Below the pieces are notes generated by a model. That model was not told where the DNA came from. It did no database searches and saw only the letters and a program-made list of their open reading frames with translations. From IMG/VR virus record IMGVR_UViG_3300050045_000022, positions 1 to 21,158 of that record: DNA of 21,158 nt. One strand, given 5' to 3'. The position numbers and the translations under genes are program-made. Positions 1-5,943 of the stretch are shown here, piece after piece. The stretch is from a virus. Numbering within the stretch: position 1 is the stretch's first letter; each line of letters starts with the position of its first letter.

Positions 1-60
1 CAAACTGCGCAAGCGCCGCACACAGACTATCGCCGAGAAAGGCACGGAGCAAGCGCCTGT
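1..60. repeat. 60 bp direct repeat, copy 1
   Basis: The first 60 bases are identical to positions 299-358, an offset of 298 bases. The copy at 299 lies inside the gene at 252-614 and encodes part of its basic N-terminal region (KLRKRRTQTIAEKGTEQAPV). Read in the same frame here, the segment runs straight into the gene at 77-244. It is either the 3' part of a partly duplicated gene cut by the window edge, or an assembly artefact at a contig end. Confidence 0.9.
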
Positions 61-76
61 TGTACAAAGGAGAAAT

Positions 77-244
77 ATGGATCAGCCGACTGATGCGGAA
101 CTTCTAGAACGACAGCGACAAGTGATTGTTGAATTGCGCCTAGAAAAGTACGAATTGCGTGAACAAGCGATAATGGCTTTGCGGAAAGCAACGGGCAAAG
201 CGTTTAGAGAGTGCGAAGAATTGTTGGCTAATGCTTACCGGTGA
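77..244 (+). CDS. Small hypothetical phage protein (55 aa)
   Basis: This short gene starts at an ATG six bases after a strong Shine-Dalgarno AAAGGAG (about 66-72) and ends with TGA at 242-244. The product is highly charged (MDQPTDAELLERQRQVIV...) and looks almost entirely helical, with many Glu, Arg, Leu and Gln residues, so a short coiled coil is likely. No catalytic motif is visible and I do not recognise a family. The frame is open upstream to the window start through the 60 bp repeat, but the ribosome site and ATG favour starting here. The next gene begins just after its stop. Confidence 0.6.
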   Translation: MDQPTDAELLERQRQVIVELRLEKYELREQAIMALRKATGKAFRECEELLANAYR

Positions 245-251
245 GGCACTG

Positions 252-614
252 ATGGACCCAACACAGGGCGGGGCTAACAACCCCGCCCGCCCTCCCCGCA
301 AACTGCGCAAGCGCCGCACACAGACTATCGCCGAGAAAGGCACGGAGCAAGCGCCTGTGCTGTATTGGTGGGAGATGCTGCTCGACTCGTACATCTTCCG
401 ACCATCAGAGACTTGCCGCGCAATGCTGACAGAGCGTGACGGGAAGTGGGACATGGTTCTGGAAGTGAACGGCAAGCGCTTTGTCGGCAACAGACCAACA
501 CTCGAAGAGGCATTCAAAGCAACGGACCACCTGATCTACAAGCAAGCAAAGGATTACTGGCTGCGCTCAGATGCAAGCGTAGTGCTCGAACCGTGGAAGG
601 GGACACTGGAATGA
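252..614 (+). CDS. Hypothetical phage protein with basic N-terminus (120 aa)
   Basis: The start at 252 (MDPTQGG...) is preferred over an in-frame ATG at 231 because a GAGG lies five bases upstream and the overlap with the previous gene disappears. Residues about 10-36 are Pro/Arg/Lys rich and contain the stretch encoded by the 60 bp direct repeat. The rest is a compact domain with KWDMVLEVNGKRFVGNRP, which looks like beta strands followed by a helix (TLEEAFKATDHLIYKQAKDYW). No enzyme motif was recognised. The stop overlaps the ATG of the next gene by four bases, implying coupled translation. Confidence 0.7.
   Translation: MDPTQGGANNPARPPRKLRKRRTQTIAEKGTEQAPVLYWWEMLLDSYIFRPSETCRAMLTERDGKWDMVLEVNGKRFVGNRPTLEEAFKATDHLIYKQAKDYWLRSDASVVLEPWKGTLE
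299..358. repeat. 60 bp direct repeat, copy 2
   Basis: This is an exact copy of positions 1-60 and lies within the gene at 252-614. The sequences differ on both sides of the block: after it, copy 1 continues tgtacaaagg and copy 2 gctgtattgg. Confidence 0.9.
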
Positions 615-736
615 GTTTCTTTAACGTTGACCTCTCAAAGATTGAAGAGCGCCTGTTCGCAGGGATTGCCAGCAATGCGCCTGGGGAGCGTTTCCCGAAT
701 AAGCTATGGGGCTCTAAAGTGCTATTGACGCGCTGA
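611..736 (+). CDS. Small hypothetical protein (41 aa)
   Basis: The ATG at 611 overlaps the preceding stop in an ATGA junction, and an AAGGGG lies about ten bases upstream inside the previous gene. The product begins MSFFNVDLSKIEERLFAGIA and ends with VLLTR; it has no membrane segment or metal-binding pair. The frame is open further upstream in the shadow of the previous gene, but only the ATG at 611 has a plausible ribosome site. Function unknown. Confidence 0.5.
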   Translation: MSFFNVDLSKIEERLFAGIASNAPGERFPNKLWGSKVLLTR

Positions 737-772
737 TCAGAGCTGCTATTCTGACAGCAGAGGGAAAGCAAA

Positions 773-988
773 ATGGATGCACAAGAAATTATCGAGATAG
801 TCAAAAGCGCAATCGTTGAGTCTGTGCAAGCTGCCGGACCTCTCGGCTGCCCCGGCGGTCCGCTGTATGCAGCGCTGATGTCATACGGCTGCACACTCGA
901 AACATTCGAGCGCTTTATGGCGCTGCTCATCAAAGAGCGCAAACTGGAAAAGCGCGGTCAGCTCTACTTCATCAAAGAGGCGAAATGA
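773..988 (+). CDS. Small hypothetical protein, possible winged-helix fold (71 aa)
   Basis: The start follows an AGAGGGAAAG purine-rich ribosome site. The product (MDAQEIIEIVKSAIVESVQA...) has helices, then a Gly/Pro turn (GPLGCPGGPLYAALMSYGC), a helix (TLETFERFMALLIKERKLEKR) and a final strand (GQLYFIKE). The helix-turn-helix-strand order, with a charged 'wing' near KLEKRGQLYFI, resembles small winged-helix proteins, as in phage replication or regulatory factors. This is inference from pattern only. It overlaps the next gene by four bases. Confidence 0.7.
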   Translation: MDAQEIIEIVKSAIVESVQAAGPLGCPGGPLYAALMSYGCTLETFERFMALLIKERKLEKRGQLYFIKEAK

Positions 989-1213
989 CCGTCATCGAGA
1001 AAGCCAAGACATTCATCTTGATCGCGTGGTTGATCGCCATTGTCAGTCTTCGTCGCACTGGGCGGCTGGCGTGAGAAGCGCAGAGCTGAGCGCATTCTCA
1101 GCCATGCCAAGTTCTATCTGTTCGCAACAACGTGCAGCTATCCGCAAGGGCGCCCGCGAGCCTCTGCTGCGATTGACTTGCTGACAGAAAAGATTTTTGA
1201 AGTCAGGAACTAA
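985..1213 (+). pseudogene. Single-pass membrane protein gene with apparent +1 frameshift
   Basis: The ATG at 985 overlaps the previous stop (ATGA). It encodes MTVIEKAKTFILIAWLIAIV, the start of a membrane segment, but this frame stops at 1072-1074. From about 1043 the next frame encodes VFVALGGWREKRRAERILSH and stays open to TAA at 1211-1213. Joined, the two parts give a normal single-pass protein of about 75 residues: a hydrophobic helix, a WREKRRAER cytoplasmic anchor and a soluble tail containing SYPQGRPRASAAIDLLTEKI. The change falls in gccattgtcagtcttcgtc (1036-1054). The simplest reading is a one-base insertion, either a real mutation or a sequencing error; programmed frameshifting is possible but no classical slippery site is seen. 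Confidence 0.6.
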
Positions 1214-1222
1214 AGGAGCACT

Positions 1223-1546
1223 ATGAACAAAGCACTCGCCGTGCTGGCAATGCTGCTCGGTTTTGCATCTGTCAGCACCTTCGCTCAGAATGACCCGCCT
1301 GTTGGGGTCACTGGGATCCAGAACGGCAACTCGGTACGAGAAGTCGTTTACAACAATTCAGCCAGCACTGTCTGCATCTATCCGTACGTCTACGAATCAG
1401 ACAACGTGTACGGCTCAGTCGTGCCGTCGATTCAAGTTGAGCCCGGAGAGCAGAACGTCAACATCGGCGCTTTCGCTCAAGCTAATTCGCAACTGGATTG
1501 GTCAGTTGAAGTGCGCGCCAAGTACCGAACAGGAACGTGCGCGTGA
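1223..1546 (+). CDS. Secreted hypothetical protein with Sec signal peptide (107 aa)
   Basis: The start is set by a strong AAAGGAG (about 1212-1218) five bases before ATG. Residues 1-21 (MNKALAVLAMLLGFASVSTFA) form a typical signal peptide with a likely cleavage at TFA|QND, so the mature protein of about 86 residues should be exported to the periplasm or envelope. The mature part is rich in Asn, Val and Tyr and looks beta-stranded (VREVVYNNSASTVCIYPYVY; PGEQNVNIGAFA). It has two cysteines, one of them close to the C-terminus, which could form a disulfide. No family recognised. It overlaps the next gene by four bases (GTGA). Confidence 0.75.
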   Translation: MNKALAVLAMLLGFASVSTFAQNDPPVGVTGIQNGNSVREVVYNNSASTVCIYPYVYESDNVYGSVVPSIQVEPGEQNVNIGAFAQANSQLDWSVEVRAKYRTGTCA

Positions 1547-1746
1547 GGGGCGCAGGGCGAGGCATTCTCAGATGGATTCGCAGTTTCGGCTCTTTCGGAG
1601 TCATAGTCGGCACTGTCGGAGCTTTCAAGTTCCTGCTAGAGCAAGAGTGGGGATTAGTGCTGCTCGGAATAGTCTTCGCTCTGCTCTCGTACAGTTGGTT
1701 CTGCTTATTCGATCACATTTTGGGAGAACAACATGAAAAGAAGTAA
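1543..1746 (+). CDS. Small two-helix membrane protein (67 aa)
   Basis: GTG at 1543 forms a GTGA overlap with the previous stop and sits eight bases after an AGGA, so it is preferred over GTG 1537. After a basic N-terminus (RGAGRGILRWIR) come two hydrophobic segments, roughly FGSFGVIVGTVGAFKFLL and GLVLLGIVFALLSYSWFCLF, then a charged tail (HILGEQHEKK). The small size and two membrane helices are compatible with a holin-like or other phage membrane protein, but nothing identifies it. It overlaps the next gene by 14 bases. Confidence 0.65.
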   Translation: MRGAGRGILRWIRSFGSFGVIVGTVGAFKFLLEQEWGLVLLGIVFALLSYSWFCLFDHILGEQHEKK

Positions 1747-2689
1747 CCGCATTTCACTCGCAACGTTTGCGCTGGCTGTGTTGTTTTCTCTGCCTGCGTT
1801 CGCATGGGACTGTACGACGCCCGGACAGATTCGTATCCAAGTGCCTAACGGCACGGTCGGCACAGGAACTGGTGACGGCAGCGGTCAAGTTGTGACTGTG
1901 CAGGGAATCACGTTTCAGTGTGTGAACCCGCCGTCAGCAAATCCGCCGAATGCTGTCAACACTTCATCGAGCAGCAGCTCTTCTAACAGCTCAGCAACGG
2001 GCGGCAATTCTTCGAGCACCAGCAGCGCTACTGGCGGCAATGCTACGTCGAATCAGACTCAGAAGCAAGGGCAGACACAGAGCAATTCGTCGACCAACAA
2101 CAATCAAAGCTCCGGCGGTTCAGTTTCAGATGTCGGCAACAGTGAGACGACTGTGGAAGCGCCGAAGATCCCTGTCAACACTGCGGAAGCCCCGCCAGTC
2201 TTTTCCACAGCGAATTGCTTCAAAGGCTTCTCAGCCGGCGGGCAGACTGCTGTGGCTGGACTCAGCTTCGGCGGAGGCGGTATCGACAAGAATTGCGCAG
2301 CAGAGCGCATCGCGCAAGACTACTATGCGATGGGCAACAGACTGGCAGCCTGTAAGGTCATCATCACGACAAAAGCATCCAAAGATGCTCACGTCACCCT
2401 TGCGGACTGCTTGAATGTTCCTGAGCGCCCTCGTGTGATCTTGCAGCCGACGCCCCAGGTGCCTTCTGCCCCTCCTGTCTCTGTGACTGTGAATCTACCG
2501 CCACAGCCGCCAGCGCAAGTCCTACCGATCTTCCACGAGTATGTCACTGTGACTGCTACGCCCGCGCAAGTTCGCGCAGCCCGCAGCCCAGCGCACAAGC
2601 CAGCGCCTGTTCACAAAGCACACAAGCCGTGCCCTTTAGACATTTTTGCTGCGGACTTCGACAAGTGCCTAGCTGACTTGAGCAAATAA
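1733..2689 (+). CDS. Large secreted protein with Ser/Asn-rich linker (318 aa)
   Basis: ATG at 1733 follows GGGAGAAC. Residues 1-24 are a signal peptide ending SLPAFA|WDC. A short N-terminal domain (about 25-65) has two cysteines that may pair. Residues about 72-135 are a low-complexity Ser/Asn/Thr/Gln/Gly linker. A second compact domain (about 155-230) contains NCFKGFSAGGQTAVAG, a Gly-rich SFGGGGIDKNC, an acidic helix and MGNRLAACKVIITTK, with several cysteines. The C-terminal 90 residues are Pro-rich (PPQPPAQVLP) and end in a basic region with CPLD and KCLAD. Function unknown; export and modular linkers suggest an envelope or virion-associated protein. Confidence 0.75.
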   Translation: MKRSNRISLATFALAVLFSLPAFAWDCTTPGQIRIQVPNGTVGTGTGDGSGQVVTVQGITFQCVNPPSANPPNAVNTSSSSSSSNSSATGGNSSSTSSATGGNATSNQTQKQGQTQSNSSTNNNQSSGGSVSDVGNSETTVEAPKIPVNTAEAPPVFSTANCFKGFSAGGQTAVAGLSFGGGGIDKNCAAERIAQDYYAMGNRLAACKVIITTKASKDAHVTLADCLNVPERPRVILQPTPQVPSAPPVSVTVNLPPQPPAQVLPIFHEYVTVTATPAQVRAARSPAHKPAPVHKAHKPCPLDIFAADFDKCLADLSK

Positions 2690-2690
2690 C

Positions 2691-2771
2691 ATGGCAGGAA
2701 TCTACATCACGGTGGCGCTCTGCGCCGCAGTACTCGACATAATCTATCAGTGGCGGAGGTCTGTAAAGTGA
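2691..2771 (+). CDS. Very small membrane peptide (26 aa)
   Basis: ATG at 2691 lies two bases after the preceding stop. The peptide MAGIYITVALCAAVLDIIYQ plus WRRSVK is one hydrophobic helix followed by a basic anchor. Its stop overlaps the GTG of the next gene (GTGA), and the next gene's ribosome site lies inside it, so translating this peptide would couple to the downstream gene. The physical pattern and overlap support it, but short length limits certainty. Confidence 0.5.
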   Translation: MAGIYITVALCAAVLDIIYQWRRSVK

Positions 2772-3091
2772 GTGAGCCAACAGCAGCAGAGCTGGACAAC
2801 TTCGAGCAGGAACTGATGATGGAAGAGCAAGACGAGCTGGCGATCGCGCTGCTCATTGACTCTGTGCCATCTTCAGGGAAATGTGACCACGGGGTCTATA
2901 TTGCAAAGGGCGACACCTTTGCTCACTACTGCACAGCATGCAATCCGGGCGTGGCGCGGATCATGCGCCCACCAATGCGCGTTGCTCTTGCGACCAAGCA
3001 AGAGCGCACACTCGACCTCGCCGAATTCTTTGAGCAGCCCCTCTCCGAGAGACTCTCGTTCGCCGCACACATGGAGGACATGACATTATGA
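2768..3091 (+). CDS. Hypothetical protein with possible zinc site (107 aa)
   Basis: I choose GTG 2768 rather than an upstream in-frame start near 2750 because GGAGG (2755-2759) lies eight bases before it and it gives a GTGA overlap. The N-terminus is acidic and helical (SEPTAAELDNFEQELMMEEQ). The middle has CDHGVYIAKGDTFAHYCTAC, where Cys, His, His, Cys and Cys could bind zinc. The C-terminal part (LDLAEFFEQPLSERLSFAAH) is helical. Small proteins with this Cys/His pattern are common in phages and usually of unknown role. It overlaps the next gene by four bases. Confidence 0.7.
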   Translation: MSEPTAAELDNFEQELMMEEQDELAIALLIDSVPSSGKCDHGVYIAKGDTFAHYCTACNPGVARIMRPPMRVALATKQERTLDLAEFFEQPLSERLSFAAHMEDMTL

Positions 3092-4053
3092 AGAAATTCC
3101 TGATGGCTAAACTCATTGGTCTGGTGCTCGTCGGTCATGTCTCAGCACAGGTGAGTAATCATGTTCAAGTACGGATCCAAGAAGTACAACGACTATCAAC
3201 GGTGGTATCAAAAACAAGAGAGCACCAGAGCATACCAGTTATGGCGCACCAAGAAAAGACACAGCGGCAACTGGTCGCGCAGAAAGCTGACATTCAAAGC
3301 ATGGCGCCTGAAGTTTCCAAAACAGTACAGAGTATTGCTGCGCGAGATGGCAGCAGCAGATCGGAACAAAGCGCGGAAGAGGCGGCGCAGCGCCCAGAAG
3401 AGAGCGCACAAGCCAGAACTGCTGAAGAAGCAGCGCAACCGTTGCGCTATCTGCCGTCGCTTGTTTACCAAGAAGAATCTGCCGTGCAAAGATCACTGCC
3501 ACAAGACTCAGAAAAAGCGCGGATTGCTGTGCACCAACTGCAACTTCGGACTGGGGCACTTCAAAGACTCTCCGGAACTGCTCAAGAGAGCAGTCAAGTA
3601 TCTCCGAACATATTCGAGCTCGCGCATGCGATCGCGAAAGCAGAAGGATTCCTAGTTAAAGGATCCTTACCCAACCGGACACACAATCCGGGCGACATTC
3701 GTGCAGTGAGCGCTCACCAGTTCCCCGGGCAGGTGGGGATCAATTCCAAGCGCTATGCGATCTTCCGCAATGACGCCGCGGGCTTCGGAGCGCTCTATCA
3801 TCAGCTTGAGAAAGTGGAAGCAGGCGAGTCGCGCTTCTACTCAGCAGACATCACGATGCGGCAGTTCTCGAAGACGTATGCGGAAGTCAACGATGTGTGG
3901 CTTCACAACGTCTGCAAGATGCTGAGCATTTCGCCCAGCATGACTCTGCGGCAGTACTTCAACAGCAACCGATCGCTGGTGCTCGCTGCTGACACTGCGC
4001 CGCTGGATCCGCCAACGACTTTTGAATTCACCCTAGGAGATGTGCAACCTTGA
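3088..4053 (+). CDS. Secreted lysozyme/transglycosylase-like protein, contains a nested gene (321 aa)
   Basis: Residues 1-20 (MKKFLMAKLIGLVLVGHVSA) are a signal peptide; GGAGG lies ten bases before the ATG, which overlaps the previous stop. From about residue 172 there is a compact domain: a helix with a possible catalytic Glu (ELAHAIAKAEGF), the typical NRTHNPGDIRAV loop, YAIFRNDAAGFGAL and a helical C-terminus. This resembles lysozyme-like domains of phage peptidoglycan-degrading proteins. Residues about 22-170 are low-complexity Gln/Ser/Glu/Ala sequence, the out-of-frame reading of the complete endonuclease VII gene at 3161-3655. The protein would therefore be a signal peptide and enzyme domain joined by an overprinted linker. 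Alternatively the enzyme starts internally (ATG at 3241 or 3301) and the signal peptide is a separate relic. Confidence 0.65.
   Translation: MKKFLMAKLIGLVLVGHVSAQVSNHVQVRIQEVQRLSTVVSKTREHQSIPVMAHQEKTQRQLVAQKADIQSMAPEVSKTVQSIAARDGSSRSEQSAEEAAQRPEESAQARTAEEAAQPLRYLPSLVYQEESAVQRSLPQDSEKARIAVHQLQLRTGALQRLSGTAQESSQVSPNIFELAHAIAKAEGFLVKGSLPNRTHNPGDIRAVSAHQFPGQVGINSKRYAIFRNDAAGFGALYHQLEKVEAGESRFYSADITMRQFSKTYAEVNDVWLHNVCKMLSISPSMTLRQYFNSNRSLVLAADTAPLDPPTTFEFTLGDVQP
3161..3655 (+). CDS. Endonuclease VII-family nuclease (HNH/ββα-metal), nested gene (164 aa)
   Basis: The product has the recombination endonuclease VII layout. A long Lys/Arg-rich helical N-terminus is followed by CAICRRLF (Cys95, Cys98), DHCHKT (Asp111-His114), then GLLCTNCNFGLGHFKDSPE (Cys124, Cys127, Asn128) and a final helix LLKRAVKYL. 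The four cysteines should bind structural zinc and DHCH/N form the nuclease centre. T4 endonuclease VII resolves branched DNA, but many phage relatives behave as free-standing homing nucleases; which applies here is not known. The gene lies entirely inside the 3088-4053 gene in a different frame, beginning just after that gene's signal peptide codons, with a modest GGTGAG ribosome site. Confidence 0.85.
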   Translation: MFKYGSKKYNDYQRWYQKQESTRAYQLWRTKKRHSGNWSRRKLTFKAWRLKFPKQYRVLLREMAAADRNKARKRRRSAQKRAHKPELLKKQRNRCAICRRLFTKKNLPCKDHCHKTQKKRGLLCTNCNFGLGHFKDSPELLKRAVKYLRTYSSSRMRSRKQKDS

Positions 4054-4481
4054 GAGAGAAACTGCTCCAGCTTCTGAACAACAGCCCAGCTACGGCTGGT
4101 CGCCCAGACGACTTTCTGGAAACGCTTGCCGACGACATTCAGGCAGTCATCATCCGCGCCATTCACCCAGCCAACACTGACGATGCTGTTGCAGCGCTTG
4201 AAGAGCAAGTCGAAGAGGTCTACGGCTCTGACTTCGGCGTGCACCTCTTCAACCTCTACTCGGTCGAGAAGTTTCCCGGCAAGAGCGAGCTGGTATTCTC
4301 AGCACGGAAGCGCCTTGTCCGCGCTATGATCCAGACCATTCTCGTTGAGCAATGTATCGACTATGACTGCGACGTAGAAGACATGCCCGCGCTGCTGTCA
4401 AACGTCACCGACGGGAACACACTCAAGCGCCGCCTAACTGAGTTGCAGGCTACTCCTACCCCCGGAGCGCTTCCCAACTAA
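4050..4481 (+). CDS. Hypothetical protein (143 aa)
   Basis: The best start is TTG at 4050, which makes a TTGA overlap with the previous stop and lies ten bases after AGGAGA. The product (MREKLLQLLNNSPA...) is acidic and mostly helical, with LADDIQAVIIRAIHPANTDD, DAVAALEEQVEEVYG and SARKRLVRAMIQTILVEQC. No membrane segment, metal-binding cluster or nucleotide-binding loop is visible. Its length and sequence do not match a family I can name. Confidence 0.7.
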   Translation: MREKLLQLLNNSPATAGRPDDFLETLADDIQAVIIRAIHPANTDDAVAALEEQVEEVYGSDFGVHLFNLYSVEKFPGKSELVFSARKRLVRAMIQTILVEQCIDYDCDVEDMPALLSNVTDGNTLKRRLTELQATPTPGALPN

Positions 4482-4524
4482 TTGCTGGACAGCCGATCAC
4501 AAACTGAAGTACACTGAGGAAACT

Positions 4525-5220
4525 ATGCCAGAGACTGCCGTAGCGGTTGCGCCCGAAGAGAACCTCGCGTACGGCGTTGCAGAACAAGCGCCCGAAGCTG
4601 AAGCCAAACCACAGATGACCCGCGAGCAGGCTGTTGAGTACGTGCTCGGGCATCAGATCAAGTCATTCGAGCAGAACGACATCAAGCAGCGCATCCAAAT
4701 TGCGTTGCGCAAGGGCATCATCACTGAGAATCCCAGCATCGAGTACACGCTGGAAGAATTGAAGGCGCTCGTGCCGCTGCCGCATGACCGCTGGAACTAC
4801 GACTGGGTCAATGAAGAGAAGGGCACCCGCGGCGTAGTCGCCAAGGATGCTCACGGTCTGCTTGCTGTGCCGAAGCAGCGCGGTCGGCGCAAGAAGCACA
4901 TGACCAAACACCAACAGGACATCAAGTCCACTTCGCTTTCCATCTTCAAGCAACTCTTCGCTGCGAAGGCAGAGCGCCTGAAGGCTGTCTGCAAGACAGA
5001 GGAAATCGAGTATCTCGGTGTCCCTGACTCTGCTCTCCCTGAACTGGGGAAGCAAGCTGCAATGCAGGCGCTCACAGCAGTGAAGGACAAAGCGAAGCGC
5101 AAGCGTGACAAAGCGCGGCGCAGACAGAAATACTCACGTGCTGTCAATGCCGGCATCTTCGGCATGAACAACCCCGGGGAGCGCAACTTCGTGGAGCATG
5201 GAGGACAGTTTGGGAGCTAA
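4525..5220 (+). CDS. Hypothetical protein, basic central and C-terminal regions (231 aa)
   Basis: ATG follows TGAGG seven bases upstream. Residues 1-32 are Ala/Glu/Pro-rich and probably disordered. A helical domain follows (TREQAVEYVLGHQIKSFEQN...RIQIALRKGIITENPSIEYT), then a basic stretch (PKQRGRRKKHMTKHQQD), a helical Ala/Lys region and a very basic tail (KAKRKRDKARRRQKYSRAV). The charge pattern suggests nucleic-acid binding, but no known motif supports a specific role. The 42 bases before it contain no clear promoter. The end overlaps the next gene by 23 bases. Confidence 0.7.
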   Translation: MPETAVAVAPEENLAYGVAEQAPEAEAKPQMTREQAVEYVLGHQIKSFEQNDIKQRIQIALRKGIITENPSIEYTLEELKALVPLPHDRWNYDWVNEEKGTRGVVAKDAHGLLAVPKQRGRRKKHMTKHQQDIKSTSLSIFKQLFAAKAERLKAVCKTEEIEYLGVPDSALPELGKQAAMQALTAVKDKAKRKRDKARRRQKYSRAVNAGIFGMNNPGERNFVEHGGQFGS

Positions 5221-5527
5221 CAAGCCACAAGCAGCAGTATGGCGCCAGTCTGCGCCAGCCTCTGGTCCGATCATCGCTCAGACAGAGAGCGACGGACTCA
5301 ACAGCGTGCGGGAACTGCGCGACCTGTATGTTCAGAAAGCGGAGTGGACGGAGCGCTTCCAGAAGAATCCCAACTCCTACTATCGCGCCGCTGCTGATGA
5401 ACTGAACAAGTTACTCGCTGATGCAGCAGCGCTCACAGTCAAGCCGCCCGTGTTCATCGGACTTGACTTAGCCTCTCACGAAGACACGACTGCTGCCGCA
5501 GTCATTGAAGCCAATGCGACAGCCTGA
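5198..5527 (+). CDS. Hypothetical protein (109 aa)
   Basis: The gene begins inside the end of its upstream neighbour; the nearest ribosome site (GGAG) is unusually close to the ATG, so the exact start is uncertain. The N-terminus is loose and polar (PASGPIIAQTESDG). A helical middle (VRELRDLYVQKAEWTERFQK...YYRAAADELNKLLADAAAL) leads to VFIGLDLASHEDTTAAAVIE. The last segment resembles a strand-loop with acidic residues as in RNase H-like folds, but it is too short to carry a full domain. Function unknown. Confidence 0.6.
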   Translation: MEDSLGANKPQAAVWRQSAPASGPIIAQTESDGLNSVRELRDLYVQKAEWTERFQKNPNSYYRAAADELNKLLADAAALTVKPPVFIGLDLASHEDTTAAAVIEANATA

Positions 5528-5675
5528 GAACGCTGAACCACGTTACCTCGTCGGGATGCTGCTTGTGGTGCTGAGCGGACTGCTCGCGATCCACAGCCCA
5601 CTTGCGGCACTCCTGCCCTATAGCGCGGGCGCTGCTGTGCTCTTCTACCTCGCGAAGGACTTTATCATCGGATGA
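5514..5675 (+). CDS. Small two-helix membrane protein (53 aa)
   Basis: ATG at 5514 overlaps the previous gene by 14 bases. The product has a short polar N-terminus (MRQPENAEPRYL), a hydrophobic segment (VGMLLVVLSGLLAIHSPLAA) and a second segment (SAGAAVLFYLAKDFIIG). A Pro-containing turn separates the two. The stop overlaps the next ATG (ATGA). Two-helix topology and small size fit a holin-like role, but there is no family evidence. Confidence 0.6.
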   Translation: MRQPENAEPRYLVGMLLVVLSGLLAIHSPLAALLPYSAGAAVLFYLAKDFIIG

Positions 5676-5929
5676 AATACCTCTTGGCTCTCTTCGTGTT
5701 CGCGATCGTCTACGCCTGCTCTTGGTGCGCAGTCAGACTGGGCGCAAAGAAGCAGCCAGCCCCTCCCCCGAGGGTGACATTCGTTCCGGAAGCGCCCGAG
5801 GGATCTATTCCGCGCTATAACTCAAGGCGCTGGGCGCGTGCAGTGTTCCACAACGGAATGTGTACCACCGAAGAACTGAATGCATTTTATTCCACGCATC
5901 CGGAAGACTTGACCGACCCTGACAGATAG
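5672..5929 (+). CDS. Membrane-anchored hypothetical protein (85 aa)
   Basis: The ATG is coupled by ATGA to the preceding membrane gene. Residues 1-24 (MKYLLALFVFAIVYACSWCA) form one N-terminal membrane segment or uncleaved signal anchor. Next come a basic Pro-rich linker (RLGAKKQPAPPPR) and a small soluble part with RYNSRRWARAVFHNGMC and an acidic end (STHPEDLTDPDR). The topology suggests a periplasm- or cytoplasm-facing domain tethered to the inner membrane. Cys16 or Cys19 might be lipidated but no clear lipobox is present. Confidence 0.7.
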   Translation: MKYLLALFVFAIVYACSWCAVRLGAKKQPAPPPRVTFVPEAPEGSIPRYNSRRWARAVFHNGMCTTEELNAFYSTHPEDLTDPDR

Positions 5930-5943
5930 GATAAACTGCCACA

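Noticed and set aside
514-942. Minus-strand open frame of about 142 codons
   Set aside because: It is a shadow of the three plus-strand genes at 252-988, with a low-complexity Ser/Arg composition and no ribosome site.
1263-1736. Plus-strand frame of about 157 codons overlapping the secreted protein and the membrane protein
   Set aside because: Composition is Arg/Ser-rich frame-shift type; the two overlapping genes have a signal peptide, membrane helices and proper ribosome sites.
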